NCBI RefSeq assembly: GCF_047344985.1
Contig: NZ_CP178861.1
Coordinates: 2,418,001-2,482,000 of the forward strand
DNA length: 64,000 bases
Source: Bdellovibrio sp047344985
GTDB taxonomy: Bacteria > Bdellovibrionota > Bdellovibrionia > Bdellovibrionales > Bdellovibrionaceae
Reading direction: 5' to 3'
Positions within the stretch are counted from its first letter, which is position 1; every line of letters begins with the position of its first letter. Under the pieces are notes generated by a model that had not been told where the DNA came from, made no database searches, and saw only the letters and a list, made by a program, of their open reading frames with translations. The position numbers and the translations under genes were made by a program. This document shows positions 1 to 8,196 of the stretch, one piece after another.

Positions 1-2
1 AC

Positions 3-701
3 GACCGCTTGCGCGGACTCTTATCTTTCAAAGATCAGACGAAGATGAATCTCATGGCAGCACAAGTCATCGGACGCGATCTGGTTATTGATCACAGCAC
101 CGTGACAATTAACAAAGGAACTGCGGACGGTCTGAAGTCAGGACAAGCCGTTATCACAACAGGCGGCGTTCTTGGTTACATCTTTAAACCAGAACCTTTC
201 ACTTCCCACGTGATGTTGATCACAGATCGCTATGCGGTGGTAGACGGTATCGTTCAAAGAACTCGCGCCCACGGTATTGTTGAAGGTAAATCTCAGTACG
301 GCAGTACACTTTCTTTGAAATACGTCGAGAAAACGGAAGACGTGAAACAAGGCGACCTTGTTGTGACAGGCGGACTTGATAATATCTTCCCGAAAGGCTT
401 CCCTGTCGCGGTTGTTGAATCCGTTGAAAAGAAGACGTTCAGCGTCTCTTTGAAAGTGGATTTGCGTCCTGTCGTGGATCCTTACAAAGTCGAAGAAGTG
501 TTTGTCGTTCTTTCTGCTGCCAACGAAGACTTTGGCGATAAATATGCGCCACAAGCTTCTACGGAAACGCCGATCACGGCAGAAGGTGTGACTCCGGCAA
601 TTGCTCCGGCAGCGCAAGGACCTCTTCCTGCGGCAACACCTGTCGCTCCCGCTCCTACAGCTCCAACGGCTCCGAAAAAACCTGAGGAGAAGCGTCCGTG
701 A
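3..701 (+). CDS. mreC: MreC cell-shape protein, 5' end outside the window
   Basis: The frame is already open at the first complete codon and runs in from upstream, so a TTG at 9 is not the real start; the membrane anchor and most of the coiled coil are missing. The visible part begins with coiled-coil residues (DRLRGLL) and continues into the two beta-barrel domains of the periplasmic region, including the conserved stretch GLKSGQAVITTGGVLG. The last 50 or so residues are an Ala/Pro-rich tail. In this family MreC is the periplasmic scaffold joining MreB filaments to PBP2 and RodA during lateral wall growth. The stop overlaps the GTG start of the next gene (GTGA), and mreD, PBP2 and rodA follow, which makes the assignment firm. 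mreB is presumably just upstream. Confidence 0.93.
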   Translation, partial: DRLRGLLSFKDQTKMNLMAAQVIGRDLVIDHSTVTINKGTADGLKSGQAVITTGGVLGYIFKPEPFTSHVMLITDRYAVVDGIVQRTRAHGIVEGKSQYGSTLSLKYVEKTEDVKQGDLVVTGGLDNIFPKGFPVAVVESVEKKTFSVSLKVDLRPVVDPYKVEEVFVVLSAANEDFGDKYAPQASTETPITAEGVTPAIAPAAQGPLPAATPVAPAPTAPTAPKKPEEKRP

Positions 702-1234
702 AAATCCGTTGGAATGTGATTCTGAATTTTCTCGTATTATTTGCAGTTTTGATCATGGTCGCGGGATTTCAAACGACGTTTTGGTTTCAACTCTTTGGCA
801 ATGTTCCTTCTCCGCTTCTGTGGCTGAACTTGGTTGTGTATGTGACCCTTTATCGCAAACCATTTCCAGCGATCATCACTATTTATGCGATGGGCTTTGC
901 ACTTCTCGCATTCACAGCGATGCCGCTTAAGATGATGTGGATCAGCCTTTTGATTCTCTTTACTTTGGTCTATGGAATTAAAACTCGCGTCTTTTGGAGT
1001 GGCTCAGGATATTATACTATCATGTGTGCATTCTCGGCTGTGGCCTATCACCTGATTTATTTCTTTGGTTCCATGGTGATGGAAAAAAATCCCGCGAGTT
1101 TCGAAATTGTCGATCGCCTTGTACAAATCATCCTGACGCCCTCCTTTGCTTTCCCGATGTATTGGGTTCTCGCCAAAATCGATAAAGTTTCGCAGGATGA
1201 ACTTGTTCACGAGCCCGGAGGATTGGAGTTATGA
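698..1234 (+). CDS. mreD: MreD rod-shape-determining membrane protein
   Basis: This 178-residue, very hydrophobic protein has about five predicted membrane segments, the usual size and topology for MreD. Sequence identity in this family is low, so the call rests largely on position between mreC and the PBP2 gene. It starts with GTG overlapping the mreC stop, with GAGGAGA seven bases upstream as ribosome binding site. MreD is an inner-membrane component of the elongasome thought to modulate MreC and PBP2 activity. Its stop overlaps the following ATG (ATGA), so translation of the four genes is probably coupled. Confidence 0.85.
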   Translation: MKIRWNVILNFLVLFAVLIMVAGFQTTFWFQLFGNVPSPLLWLNLVVYVTLYRKPFPAIITIYAMGFALLAFTAMPLKMMWISLLILFTLVYGIKTRVFWSGSGYYTIMCAFSAVAYHLIYFFGSMVMEKNPASFEIVDRLVQIILTPSFAFPMYWVLAKIDKVSQDELVHEPGGLEL

Positions 1235-3228
1235 GTACTTACGTCAGTAATCCGGACGAAGCAAAAGAGTATCAGAGTCGATACAAAATATTTTATATCA
1301 CCATCGCCTTCACTTTGGTCGCTTTCACCATGCGCTTGTGGTATCTGCAAGTCATTTCGGGAAACGAACTTCGTGAGTTCTCGGAAAAAAACCGTATCAA
1401 GCAAAATAAAATCTCGGCACCCCGTGGTTTGCTGCTCGATCGTGATGGCAAAGTGTTGGTGGAAAATCTACCGGGCTTTGAAGCGATCTTGTCTCCTCAA
1501 TATATTGAGAACCTGGAAGATCTTGCGAAAACCGTGGGTCCCGTGCTCGGCATGGAGCCTGACAAGCTTATGGTGAAAGTTCAAAAGAGCCGCAAACAAA
1601 ACGGTCCTTTTGCACAGATTCGTTTGAAAGAAAACTTAAGCCGCGAAGAGGTCTTTCGTTTAAAGCGCATGCGTCTGGATACGCCGGGACTTGAGATTCG
1701 CGAATCCATCGTGCGCTACTACCCGCTTCGTGAAAACGGCGCGCAGCTTTTTGGCTATGTCAGCGAGATTTCAAAACGTCAGATTCCGCTTTTGAATGAT
1801 TTTTACAAAGGGGCCCTGAAGTTTGATCAAGGTGACATCATTGGCAAAAGCGGCCTTGAAGAAACTTTGGAAAAAGACATCCGTGGGACTGACGGGATCA
1901 GCTTTATTCAAGTCGATGCCCACGGTCGTGAAGCAGCGACACAGACTCCAAATATTTACGGAGAACAGATTAAAGATCAAATCGCTGTGCACGGTAACAA
2001 TGCGGTTTTGACGATTGATCGCGATCTTCAACAACAAGCCTTTGAGTCGTTCAACAAAACGGGAGCGGACAACCGCGGTCATATCGGAGCGATCTTTGCC
2101 ATGAAAACAAATGGTGAGGTTTTGGCTTGGGTTAGCAACCCGTCTTTTGATCCGAATGAATTCTCAACGGGCATTTCGCCTTCGACGTGGTCAAAGTTGA
2201 TCAACGATCCGTTCAAACCTTTGCGTAATAAAATTATTCAAGATCACACGGCTCCGGGATCAACATTTAAACCGTTGGTTGCGGTGGCGGCTCTTGGAGA
2301 AAAAGTGATCACTCCAACAACCGTAGTTAGTGCACCTGGTGTGTTTTACTTCGGTCGTCGTCCTTACCATGATTCCTTGAAACAGGGTCACGGTAACATC
2401 ACAGTGTACCAGGCGATCGAAGAATCTTCGAACGTGTTTTTCTATAAAATGGGTATCGCTCTGGGCGTAGATAAAATGTACGACTATATCCATAACATGG
2501 GTATCGGACAGAAAACGGGTATTGAACTTTCTCGCGAGATCTCGGGTATCATGCCGAACTCGGCATGGAAGAAAGCCACGGTCGGTGAAGAATGGCAGGC
2601 CGGGGAAAATCTCAGTACGGCGATCGGTCAAGGCTTCGTGACGGTGACTCCGATTTCCATGGCGATTGCTTACAACGCTATTGCGACGGAAGGTAAAGTT
2701 GTGAAGCCGTTTGTGATCCGCAAAATCATGGATCAAGACGGAAAAGTTTTACGTGAAAACTTCCCGGAGGTTGTGCGCGATTTAACTCAAGCGCAACCCA
2801 ACGGGGTGAAAATCAGTCCTGAAACTTTCAAAGTCGTTAAAGAAGGCATGCGCCTGGTTGCCAATGGAACAAAGGGAACGGCTCGTTACTGGAAAGTTCC
2901 TGGAGTTCAGTTCGCAGGTAAAACAGGAACGGCTCAGGTCATGGGTTTCTCTGCCGATCAGATCTATGCGAGCTGTACATCTCGTCCGATGCACATGCGC
3001 CACCATGGTTGGTTTGTGTCCTACGCTCCGGCAGAAAATCCAGAAATCGTCATTGCGATTTTGGCAGAGCACTCTTGCCACGGTAATACGGGAGCGGTTC
3101 CTATCGCTCGCGAAATTTATCAGAAGTATTTTGAAAAATATCATCCAGAGATCATCGCAGAGGCGCTGAAAAACAAAGGCGTTAAAAAAGTTAAAGTGGA
3201 AGCTGCGACCACAAGTGAGGGAGAATAA
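1231..3228 (+). CDS. mrdA: Penicillin-binding protein 2, elongation transpeptidase
   Basis: A 665-residue class B penicillin-binding protein that cross-links peptidoglycan strands during cell elongation. One N-terminal membrane anchor (about residues 18-40) is followed by the pedestal domain and then the transpeptidase domain. The catalytic tetrad is S344-T-F-K347 in APGSTFKPL; SSN and KTGTAQ complete the three active-site motifs. A ribosome binding site GGAGGATTGGAG precedes the ATG, which overlaps the mreD stop. The neighbouring rodA encodes the matching SEDS glycosyltransferase, and the two act as a pair. Length and motif order are normal for PBP2 rather than the divisome enzyme FtsI. Confidence 0.95.
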   Translation: MSTYVSNPDEAKEYQSRYKIFYITIAFTLVAFTMRLWYLQVISGNELREFSEKNRIKQNKISAPRGLLLDRDGKVLVENLPGFEAILSPQYIENLEDLAKTVGPVLGMEPDKLMVKVQKSRKQNGPFAQIRLKENLSREEVFRLKRMRLDTPGLEIRESIVRYYPLRENGAQLFGYVSEISKRQIPLLNDFYKGALKFDQGDIIGKSGLEETLEKDIRGTDGISFIQVDAHGREAATQTPNIYGEQIKDQIAVHGNNAVLTIDRDLQQQAFESFNKTGADNRGHIGAIFAMKTNGEVLAWVSNPSFDPNEFSTGISPSTWSKLINDPFKPLRNKIIQDHTAPGSTFKPLVAVAALGEKVITPTTVVSAPGVFYFGRRPYHDSLKQGHGNITVYQAIEESSNVFFYKMGIALGVDKMYDYIHNMGIGQKTGIELSREISGIMPNSAWKKATVGEEWQAGENLSTAIGQGFVTVTPISMAIAYNAIATEGKVVKPFVIRKIMDQDGKVLRENFPEVVRDLTQAQPNGVKISPETFKVVKEGMRLVANGTKGTARYWKVPGVQFAGKTGTAQVMGFSADQIYASCTSRPMHMRHHGWFVSYAPAENPEIVIAILAEHSCHGNTGAVPIAREIYQKYFEKYHPEIIAEALKNKGVKKVKVEAATTSEGE

Positions 3229-4352
3229 TGTTTAGCTCACTGCACGTTGAAGAGAGAACTCTCTTCAAAAAATTAGATATCAACTTAATCATCGTAATTT
3301 TGGCGCTCAACGTGATTGGTCTTATCAATCTTTACAGTGCTACTCACGGCCCGACATCCACGGACGTGGCGTCTTTATTCATTTCGCAAATCATGTGGTT
3401 GGTTGTGGGTTGGACGGTTTTCTTAGTCATGACACTTCTTGATTATTCCATCGTGAGTCGTATTGCGCTGGTGGTGTATGTCTTAAACCTGGGTGCCATT
3501 ATCTACGTGACCTTCTTTGGTAAAATCGCCTTGGGAGCGCAACGTTGGATTGACCTTGGATTCTTCCGCTACCAACCATCAGAAACGATGAAGCTTGCTT
3601 TGATCATGATGATGGCAAAAATCCTAGCGACAAGAAACACTCACGGTTCAGGCATGGGATTTAAAGAAATGTTCACTCCGCTGATCATTCTGGGTGTTCC
3701 CTTCGTGTTCGTCGTTGAGCAACCCGACCTGGGAACCGCAATGATGTTGGCAGCGATCGGTGGCTCGATGTTGATCTTCTCAAAAATCAAACGCGTTATC
3801 TTGGCTTCCATCATCACATTGGGAATCATCGCACTTCCCGTCGCATGGAAGTTCGTCCTTCATGACTATCAAAAAAATCGTATCTTGACGTTCTTATCGC
3901 CAACGAACGATCCGCGCGGAACTGGATATAACAGTATCCAATCCAAAATCGCCGTGGGCTCAGGTCGTTTCTTCGGAAAAGGATTTATGAAGGGAACCCA
4001 ATCCCAACTTGAATTCCTTCCGGAACGTCACACCGACTTTATTTATTCCGTTCTCAGCGAAGAACACGGCTTCGTAGGATCTATCTCCGTCATCGGTCTT
4101 TTCTGCTTCCTTTTCGTAACAGGAATCCGAATCGCCACCAACGCGAGAGATAAATTCGGAGCCCTCTTAACCGTCGGCGTTTTGTGTTACGTCTTCTGGC
4201 ACATGTTTGTAAATATCGGGATGGTAATTGGACTTCTACCTATCGTAGGAGTTCCACTACCACTCTTATCTTACGGTGGTTCCAGCATGCTCACCACGAT
4301 GGCCGGCCTAGGAATCATCTCCAGCGTCGCCTACAGAAGATATCTCTTCTAA
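3228..4352 (+). CDS. rodA: RodA, SEDS peptidoglycan glycosyltransferase
   Basis: A 374-residue polytopic inner-membrane protein with about ten membrane segments, matching the SEDS family (RodA/FtsW). It polymerises lipid II into glycan strands for the elongasome together with PBP2. Typical family stretches are ALGAQRWIDLG, PSETMKLALI, the acidic-containing EQPDLGTA, and near the C-terminus PLLSYGGSSML. The start overlaps the last base of the PBP2 stop (TAATG) with GAGGGAGA upstream. Its place after mreC-mreD-mrdA selects RodA over FtsW. A clear intrinsic terminator follows and closes the operon. Confidence 0.95.
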   Translation: MFSSLHVEERTLFKKLDINLIIVILALNVIGLINLYSATHGPTSTDVASLFISQIMWLVVGWTVFLVMTLLDYSIVSRIALVVYVLNLGAIIYVTFFGKIALGAQRWIDLGFFRYQPSETMKLALIMMMAKILATRNTHGSGMGFKEMFTPLIILGVPFVFVVEQPDLGTAMMLAAIGGSMLIFSKIKRVILASIITLGIIALPVAWKFVLHDYQKNRILTFLSPTNDPRGTGYNSIQSKIAVGSGRFFGKGFMKGTQSQLEFLPERHTDFIYSVLSEEHGFVGSISVIGLFCFLFVTGIRIATNARDKFGALLTVGVLCYVFWHMFVNIGMVIGLLPIVGVPLPLLSYGGSSMLTTMAGLGIISSVAYRRYLF

Positions 4353-4363
4353 AAAATAAAAAC

Positions 4364-4391
4364 AAAAAGGCCCTACACCAGGGCCTTTTTT
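4364..4391 (+). terminator. Intrinsic terminator of the mre-rod operon
   Basis: AAGGCCC and GGGCCTT pair around the loop TACACCA and are followed by a run of T; an A-rich stretch precedes the stem. It lies twelve bases after the rodA stop. Confidence 0.85.
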
Positions 4392-4508
4392 ATTTTCACC
4401 AGCGCGCGTACTCAACTCAACTAACAATTGAATCAACAAAACGGCAAATCAGCCCCTGTTGTCTTTGAACCGCAGCACTTGCGGTTCTCTAGAAAACTCA
4501 AAGGCACA

Positions 4509-4650
4509 ATTTGGCTGTGGGCTTGATTTTCCTTTGAACGAAGTGGGCCTTTGCCGGCGCATGGATGCGCGAACCGCACGAAGTGCGGCGGCAACGAGCC
4601 AGGATGGCGTGCCCACGTAGATCAAAGGAAAATCAAGCCCACAGCCAAAT
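4509..4650. repeat. Long-armed inverted repeat element A
   Basis: Two perfectly complementary 29-bp arms (4509-4537 and 4622-4650) flank an 84-bp GC-rich core. Further pairing lies inside: GTGGGC at 4544 with GCCCAC at 4611, and two small hairpins around GCGCATGGATGCGC and CCGCACGAAGTGCGG. The whole 542-bp gap between rodA and the transglycosylase gene contains only the rodA terminator, this element and the promoter region of the next gene. A transcript of it would fold into one long branched hairpin; the DNA could form a cruciform. The core appears related to that of the element at 47579-47732. Open frames crossing it are compositional artefacts. Confidence 0.8.
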
Positions 4651-4741
4651 CCCCGTGCCATCGACGTCTCCCTAGAAACCACCATCCAAGAGCGAAACGT
4701 CTCGAAGAGAGAATCCGTCCTAATTCGACTAACCACTAATC

Positions 4742-4760
4742 AGACATTGTCTAGACATTG
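4742..4760. repeat. Short direct repeat upstream of the lytic transglycosylase gene
   Basis: AGACATTG occurs twice, 11 bp apart (4742 and 4753), about one helical turn. It lies in the region that should hold the promoter of the next gene and could be a regulator half-site pair, but nothing else supports that. Confidence 0.3.
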
Positions 4761-4894
4761 ATTGACACCCGCTTTGACCACCTCGAAGGAATGCCTTTTG
4801 AGGGGTGATTCATTCTAGGAACCCATTCATTCCGCGCACTTAAGGTTTCGGCACGACACTTGAACTTACCTCTCTGTAACAGGAGGTCGCGGAT

Positions 4895-5614
4895 ATGAAA
4901 ACGAAACATCTCAAAATCGGACTCGCTCTAGCAGCCGCCACGCTCACGTCAGCTCTTTATATGAACTTCGATTTCTTCCACTGGAACACGGTCAATGTGT
5001 CAGCGTTAGAAGTCGTTAATGAGGCTTCACGCGTAGAACACGCCAAGGAACTTCTTGGTCGTAACTACAAAGGCAGTGACGCTCAAAAGCTTGAAGGCCG
5101 AAGAGCTTTAAATGAAATGATTCACACTAAAGTACAAAACTCTTTAGCTCCTCGCTGGAAAGCTCAGGCCCGCGCTATTGCTCGCACTGTCATCACAGAA
5201 AGTGCCAAATATAAAATGGACCCTGTGTTTGTGTTAGCGGTGGTTAAAACAGAAAGTAAATTCAATCCATTGGCTTTAGGTCGCTTTGGCGAAATTGGTT
5301 TGATGCAAATTAAACCTGACACTGCAGAGTGGATCTCAAAAAAATATGGCATTGCGTGGAATGGCAAAAAAACTTTGGAAAATCCATCTTCAAACATCCG
5401 CATCGGTCTTGCCTATATGAACTACCTGCGCACAGAATTCAACGGCAAAGCCGTGAAGTATGTCAGCGCATACAATATGGGTCCCAAGAATGTGCGCCGC
5501 TTACTTGCAAAGAATATGAAGCCTGCTGAATATAACACTCGTGTGATGAAAAACTATGGCGAACTTTACGCAAGAATCTCAGATAGCAACAGTCTTATCG
5601 TAGCATCTAATTAA
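4895..5614 (+). CDS. Lytic murein transglycosylase, SLT family
   Basis: A 239-residue protein with an N-terminal hydrophobic segment (about residues 7-25) that acts as signal peptide or anchor, then an SLT (goose-lysozyme-like) domain from about residue 95. The catalytic glutamate is E120 in KTESKFNP, followed by the family motif GEIGLMQIKP and later YNMGPKNV. Such enzymes cleave the MurNAc-GlcNAc bond of peptidoglycan to leave a 1,6-anhydro end. The ATG has a strong AGGAGG seven to twelve bases upstream. It stands alone after the elongasome operon and could serve wall remodelling or, in a predator, attack on prey wall; the sequence does not decide between these. Confidence 0.85.
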   Translation: MKTKHLKIGLALAAATLTSALYMNFDFFHWNTVNVSALEVVNEASRVEHAKELLGRNYKGSDAQKLEGRRALNEMIHTKVQNSLAPRWKAQARAIARTVITESAKYKMDPVFVLAVVKTESKFNPLALGRFGEIGLMQIKPDTAEWISKKYGIAWNGKKTLENPSSNIRIGLAYMNYLRTEFNGKAVKYVSAYNMGPKNVRRLLAKNMKPAEYNTRVMKNYGELYARISDSNSLIVASN

Positions 5615-5618
5615 TTCA

Positions 5619-5651
5619 GACGAGAACAGAACAAATTTTCTTCTCGTTTTT
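5619..5651 (+). terminator. Terminator of the lytic transglycosylase gene
   Basis: ACGAGAA pairs with TTCTCGT and runs directly into TTTTTAC, a few bases after the stop codon. Confidence 0.6.
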
Positions 5652-5654
5652 ACA

Positions 5655-5706
5655 AACAAAATCAAAAAAACTGTAAAAGCCACTTTACAGTTTTTTTGAT
5701 TTTGTT
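5655..5706. terminator. Perfect 23-bp A/T-rich hairpin, probable bidirectional terminator
   Basis: Arms 5655-5677 and 5684-5706 are perfectly complementary over 23 bp around the loop AGCCAC, with A7 and T7 tracts inside the arms, so a U-rich end is present whichever strand is read. It follows the shorter terminator directly. Confidence 0.6.
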
Positions 5707-5867
5707 CATTTCTTTTTGATCCGCACCAAAAGCAGACACGAATATTAAAGTTTTGTTTATGTTTGTTTCCCTCTAACAAAAAAACTTTGTTACGCCGACA
5801 AGTTATAGCGTTGCAAATCCATCATGATAAAGCTGCAAACATTCCAGAAAGATTAACGCTAACAGTT

Positions 5868-5889
5868 CGCCTGTTTTTGCAGGCGGGAG
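5868..5889 (+). promoter_or_regulatory. Hairpin overlapping the ribosome binding site of the GNAT operon
   Basis: CGCCTG (5868-5873) pairs with CAGGCG (5880-5885), and the Shine-Dalgarno sequence GGGAGA begins within the right arm, eight bases before the ATG at 5894. A wider inverted pair, AGCGTT near 5806 and AACGCT near 5855, encloses the rest of the leader. Translation of the operon may be tuned by this fold; no matching riboswitch class was recognised. Confidence 0.4.
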
Positions 5890-5893
5890 AAAA

Positions 5894-6619
5894 ATGCCTA
5901 TGAAGGACAATGGTTCGATTTCACCTTTACTGTACGATTTGGACTATACGATTATCACGGGTAAAGATCTTCACGATCGACAACCCACGGAGCTGCACAA
6001 CAAAGCTTACGCTTATTGGAAAGCCTTCTGGAGAAATGTCTTCAAAGAAAATGGCATGCAAGGAGACGTCCTCAGAAAAGAAGATTTTTTACGGGAAGAT
6101 TTTATTACCATTCTTTCGCACAAAGATGAAATCGCGGGAATACATCTGTATTGCCAATTTGATTTAGAACTCGAAGCTTCGCGCGATCATATTTATTTCA
6201 TGCACAACTACGGGCCTCAATTTACGGAACAGCTTAGAAAAAATGGCATCCGTCACGTCATGACCATTGAGTATCTCACGGTGGACCCTGCCTGGCGAAA
6301 ATCCAAAGTGGGTGTAAGTTTGGGCCACGTTTTTTGCGCTTTGGGCGCTCAAGTGGCTGCCTACTTGGATGTAGATGCTGCCGTCAGCGCGTGTCGAATG
6401 GACGTCGGAGCCAATGACATGCTCGCCAAATGTGGAGGGGTTTCCTACGGAAAAACGGACCTCTACAACACTCCCGTGGAATACATGGTTATTCCACGAG
6501 AACTCAATCGCACTCATTCAGATCCCGCTGTTGCCAGTTTAGTCAATCAGTATTGGAATCGCCGGATTGATTTAACAACTCGTTTACCAAAACGAAGTCA
6601 TTTAAAAATTGCAGTTTAA
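5894..6619 (+). CDS. GNAT / autoinducer-synthase-superfamily acyltransferase
   Basis: A 241-residue soluble protein with the GNAT fold pattern: a beta-strand ending TIEYLTVDPAWRK, then KVGVSLGHVFCALG in the position of the acyl-CoA pyrophosphate-binding loop and helix. The length and the N-terminal half resemble the N-acyl amino acid or homoserine lactone synthase side of the superfamily more than small GNAT acetyltransferases, but I did not identify the diagnostic LuxI residues. The substrate is unknown. It is first of three tightly spaced genes, 14 bp ahead of a diiron oxygenase-like gene, suggesting it primes or modifies an amine that the partners then act on. The ATG at 5894 has a good ribosome binding site partly held in a hairpin; a second ATG at 5900 is possible. 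Confidence 0.6.
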   Translation: MPMKDNGSISPLLYDLDYTIITGKDLHDRQPTELHNKAYAYWKAFWRNVFKENGMQGDVLRKEDFLREDFITILSHKDEIAGIHLYCQFDLELEASRDHIYFMHNYGPQFTEQLRKNGIRHVMTIEYLTVDPAWRKSKVGVSLGHVFCALGAQVAAYLDVDAAVSACRMDVGANDMLAKCGGVSYGKTDLYNTPVEYMVIPRELNRTHSDPAVASLVNQYWNRRIDLTTRLPKRSHLKIAV

Positions 6620-6633
6620 TTATTGGAGAACAC

Positions 6634-7278
6634 ATGAAAAAACAACTGGCACAAAAGTTTGAAGAAAAAATTTTGCAGACACAGGTGCTTTTCGATAACT
6701 TCCCCTGGGAGCAAAAAGAAGCGTATGCAGAACTGCTCGCGCAAACGTATTACTATGTTCGTCACACGATGACATTCATCGCAACGAGCGTTGCGCAGTT
6801 TAATTTAATAGACCGTCCCCTTCACCGCCAATTGATAAAACATTTGGCCGAAGAAAATGGTCATGACATTATGCTGATTAACGATTTGAAGGCCTTAGGA
6901 ATGAAAGTCGAAGACTTCCCGGAAAGACCTCAGACGTCAGCACTTTATCAATCACAATATTATTATTTCGATCATGAAAATCCGTATGCCCATTTTGGCT
7001 ACGCCTATTACTTAGAGGGCGTTTCAGCTCACAGTCTTCAGGCTATTGCGGATACAACGACAAGAATTTACGGCGAAAGAGCCTCCACCTTTTATCGCTT
7101 GCACGGTGAAGAGGATGTAGGTCACTTTGCCAAGGGTTTAAAACTTCTTGAGGGCCTGCCTCCGGAAGCCTTAGAGAGCATTGAGAAAAATCTCAATGAA
7201 ACAAGTTTTTTCTATATGGGAATGGTCGAAGCGATCAGCCAAAAATGGGCGAAACAAAAAGGACAGAAAGCAGCCTGA
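6634..7278 (+). CDS. Haem-oxygenase-like diiron (HDO) family protein
   Basis: A 214-residue all-helical protein of the haem-oxygenase-like fold (TenA/PqqC/CADD group). Candidate iron ligands sit in the expected helices: E74-x2-H77, E128 in YYLEG, and H157-x3-D161-x2-H164, the spacing known from CADD-type and other HDO enzymes. Family members use a diiron centre and O2 for N-oxygenation, C-C cleavage or aminobenzoate formation. It lies between an acyltransferase and a methyltransferase gene, with about ten bases on each side, so all three are probably co-transcribed. A TenA-like thiaminase role is less likely because the metal-ligand set is complete. Substrate unknown. Confidence 0.7.
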   Translation: MKKQLAQKFEEKILQTQVLFDNFPWEQKEAYAELLAQTYYYVRHTMTFIATSVAQFNLIDRPLHRQLIKHLAEENGHDIMLINDLKALGMKVEDFPERPQTSALYQSQYYYFDHENPYAHFGYAYYLEGVSAHSLQAIADTTTRIYGERASTFYRLHGEEDVGHFAKGLKLLEGLPPEALESIEKNLNETSFFYMGMVEAISQKWAKQKGQKAA

Positions 7279-7287
7279 GAGGTTTCT

Positions 7288-8190
7288 ATGACTACAAACA
7301 GACAAGATCTTTTTCTTCAGTTAGTAAAAGATAATATGGAGTCTCCACAGATTTTACAGCGCACGCCAGAACCTTCCGGCGTGACAGACGGTGAACAAAA
7401 CGTGAATCAGTACAATCGCGTACTGAACACGAACATGACTTCAAATTATGCCATAGCCATGGATTTAATGTACCGCTGTCGTTCTGAGAACTCGAACCAT
7501 AGCGCTTTGGATTTATGTTCGGGCCCGGGCCTGCTTACGATGGGACTTTCAAATTATCTAGGCTACAAACACGTGCTCGGAGTTGATCTATCTCAACCGA
7601 TGACGTCCATCGCCCAACAAAATGCGAAGCTCGCCGGACTTGAGGGAAAAGTGCGATTTAAAACCGGCGACGTTATTAATCTCCATGAGGCGGATCATTC
7701 ATTTGATCTGGTCAGCTTTACAAACGCCGCCCATCACCTGCCGGATCTAGCGAGTGTTCGCAGAGTCCTCACCGCCAGCGAGAAGGCCGCCAAACCTGAA
7801 GGCATCGTTGTCCTTACGGATATAGGTCGCCTTAAAACAGCCGAAATCACCGACCGTTTTGTGGCTCTTGCCGGAGAAGAGTTCATCAAGCTCAATATGC
7901 CGGATATGTATGAGGACTTCAGAAACTCAATGTATGCAGGCTGGACTGCGGAGGAACTTGCCACCTGCGTTCCAAAAAACACAAAGAGAGTTTGGGTGCA
8001 AATGGTCCCCACTGGATTGACTTCACATTTGGCTTTATTAGGTCTGCCCGCCGGACGAGAGAAGATTTTTTTACGTGAGAGTTACGATTGGCAGTCGTCA
8101 GGTTTACTTAGAAGTGACGAGGCCAAGTCGGACTGGCAGGTGTTACGGCACATTGTGAACACAGCCAACTTTAAAAAGCTGGCTGCGTAA
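7288..8190 (+). CDS. Class I SAM-dependent methyltransferase
   Basis: A 300-residue protein with a Rossmann-fold methyltransferase core. Motif I is ALDLCSGPG (residues 73-81), the acidic residue binding the SAM ribose is D100 in GVDLSQ, and motif II-like AGLEGKVRFKTGDV follows. An N-terminal 50 residues and a C-terminal 100 residues lie outside the core and probably shape the substrate pocket. It is third in the operon with the GNAT and diiron genes, so it likely methylates the same small molecule, although a protein target cannot be excluded. The start ATG has GAGAGG eight bases upstream, right at the end of the diiron gene. Confidence 0.75.
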   Translation: MTTNRQDLFLQLVKDNMESPQILQRTPEPSGVTDGEQNVNQYNRVLNTNMTSNYAIAMDLMYRCRSENSNHSALDLCSGPGLLTMGLSNYLGYKHVLGVDLSQPMTSIAQQNAKLAGLEGKVRFKTGDVINLHEADHSFDLVSFTNAAHHLPDLASVRRVLTASEKAAKPEGIVVLTDIGRLKTAEITDRFVALAGEEFIKLNMPDMYEDFRNSMYAGWTAEELATCVPKNTKRVWVQMVPTGLTSHLALLGLPAGREKIFLRESYDWQSSGLLRSDEAKSDWQVLRHIVNTANFKKLAA

Positions 8191-8196
8191 CAAGAA

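Noticed and set aside
4449..4739. Frames of 60-95 codons across inverted repeat A
   Set aside because: They run through both arms of the palindrome, so the protein would be an artefact of complementary sequence; no ribosome binding site.
5894..6619. The GNAT gene as a LuxI-type homoserine lactone synthase
   Set aside because: Fold and length would allow it, but I could not place the conserved LuxI Arg/Phe/Trp and Asp/Glu residues and no LuxR gene is adjacent; kept as a superfamily call only.
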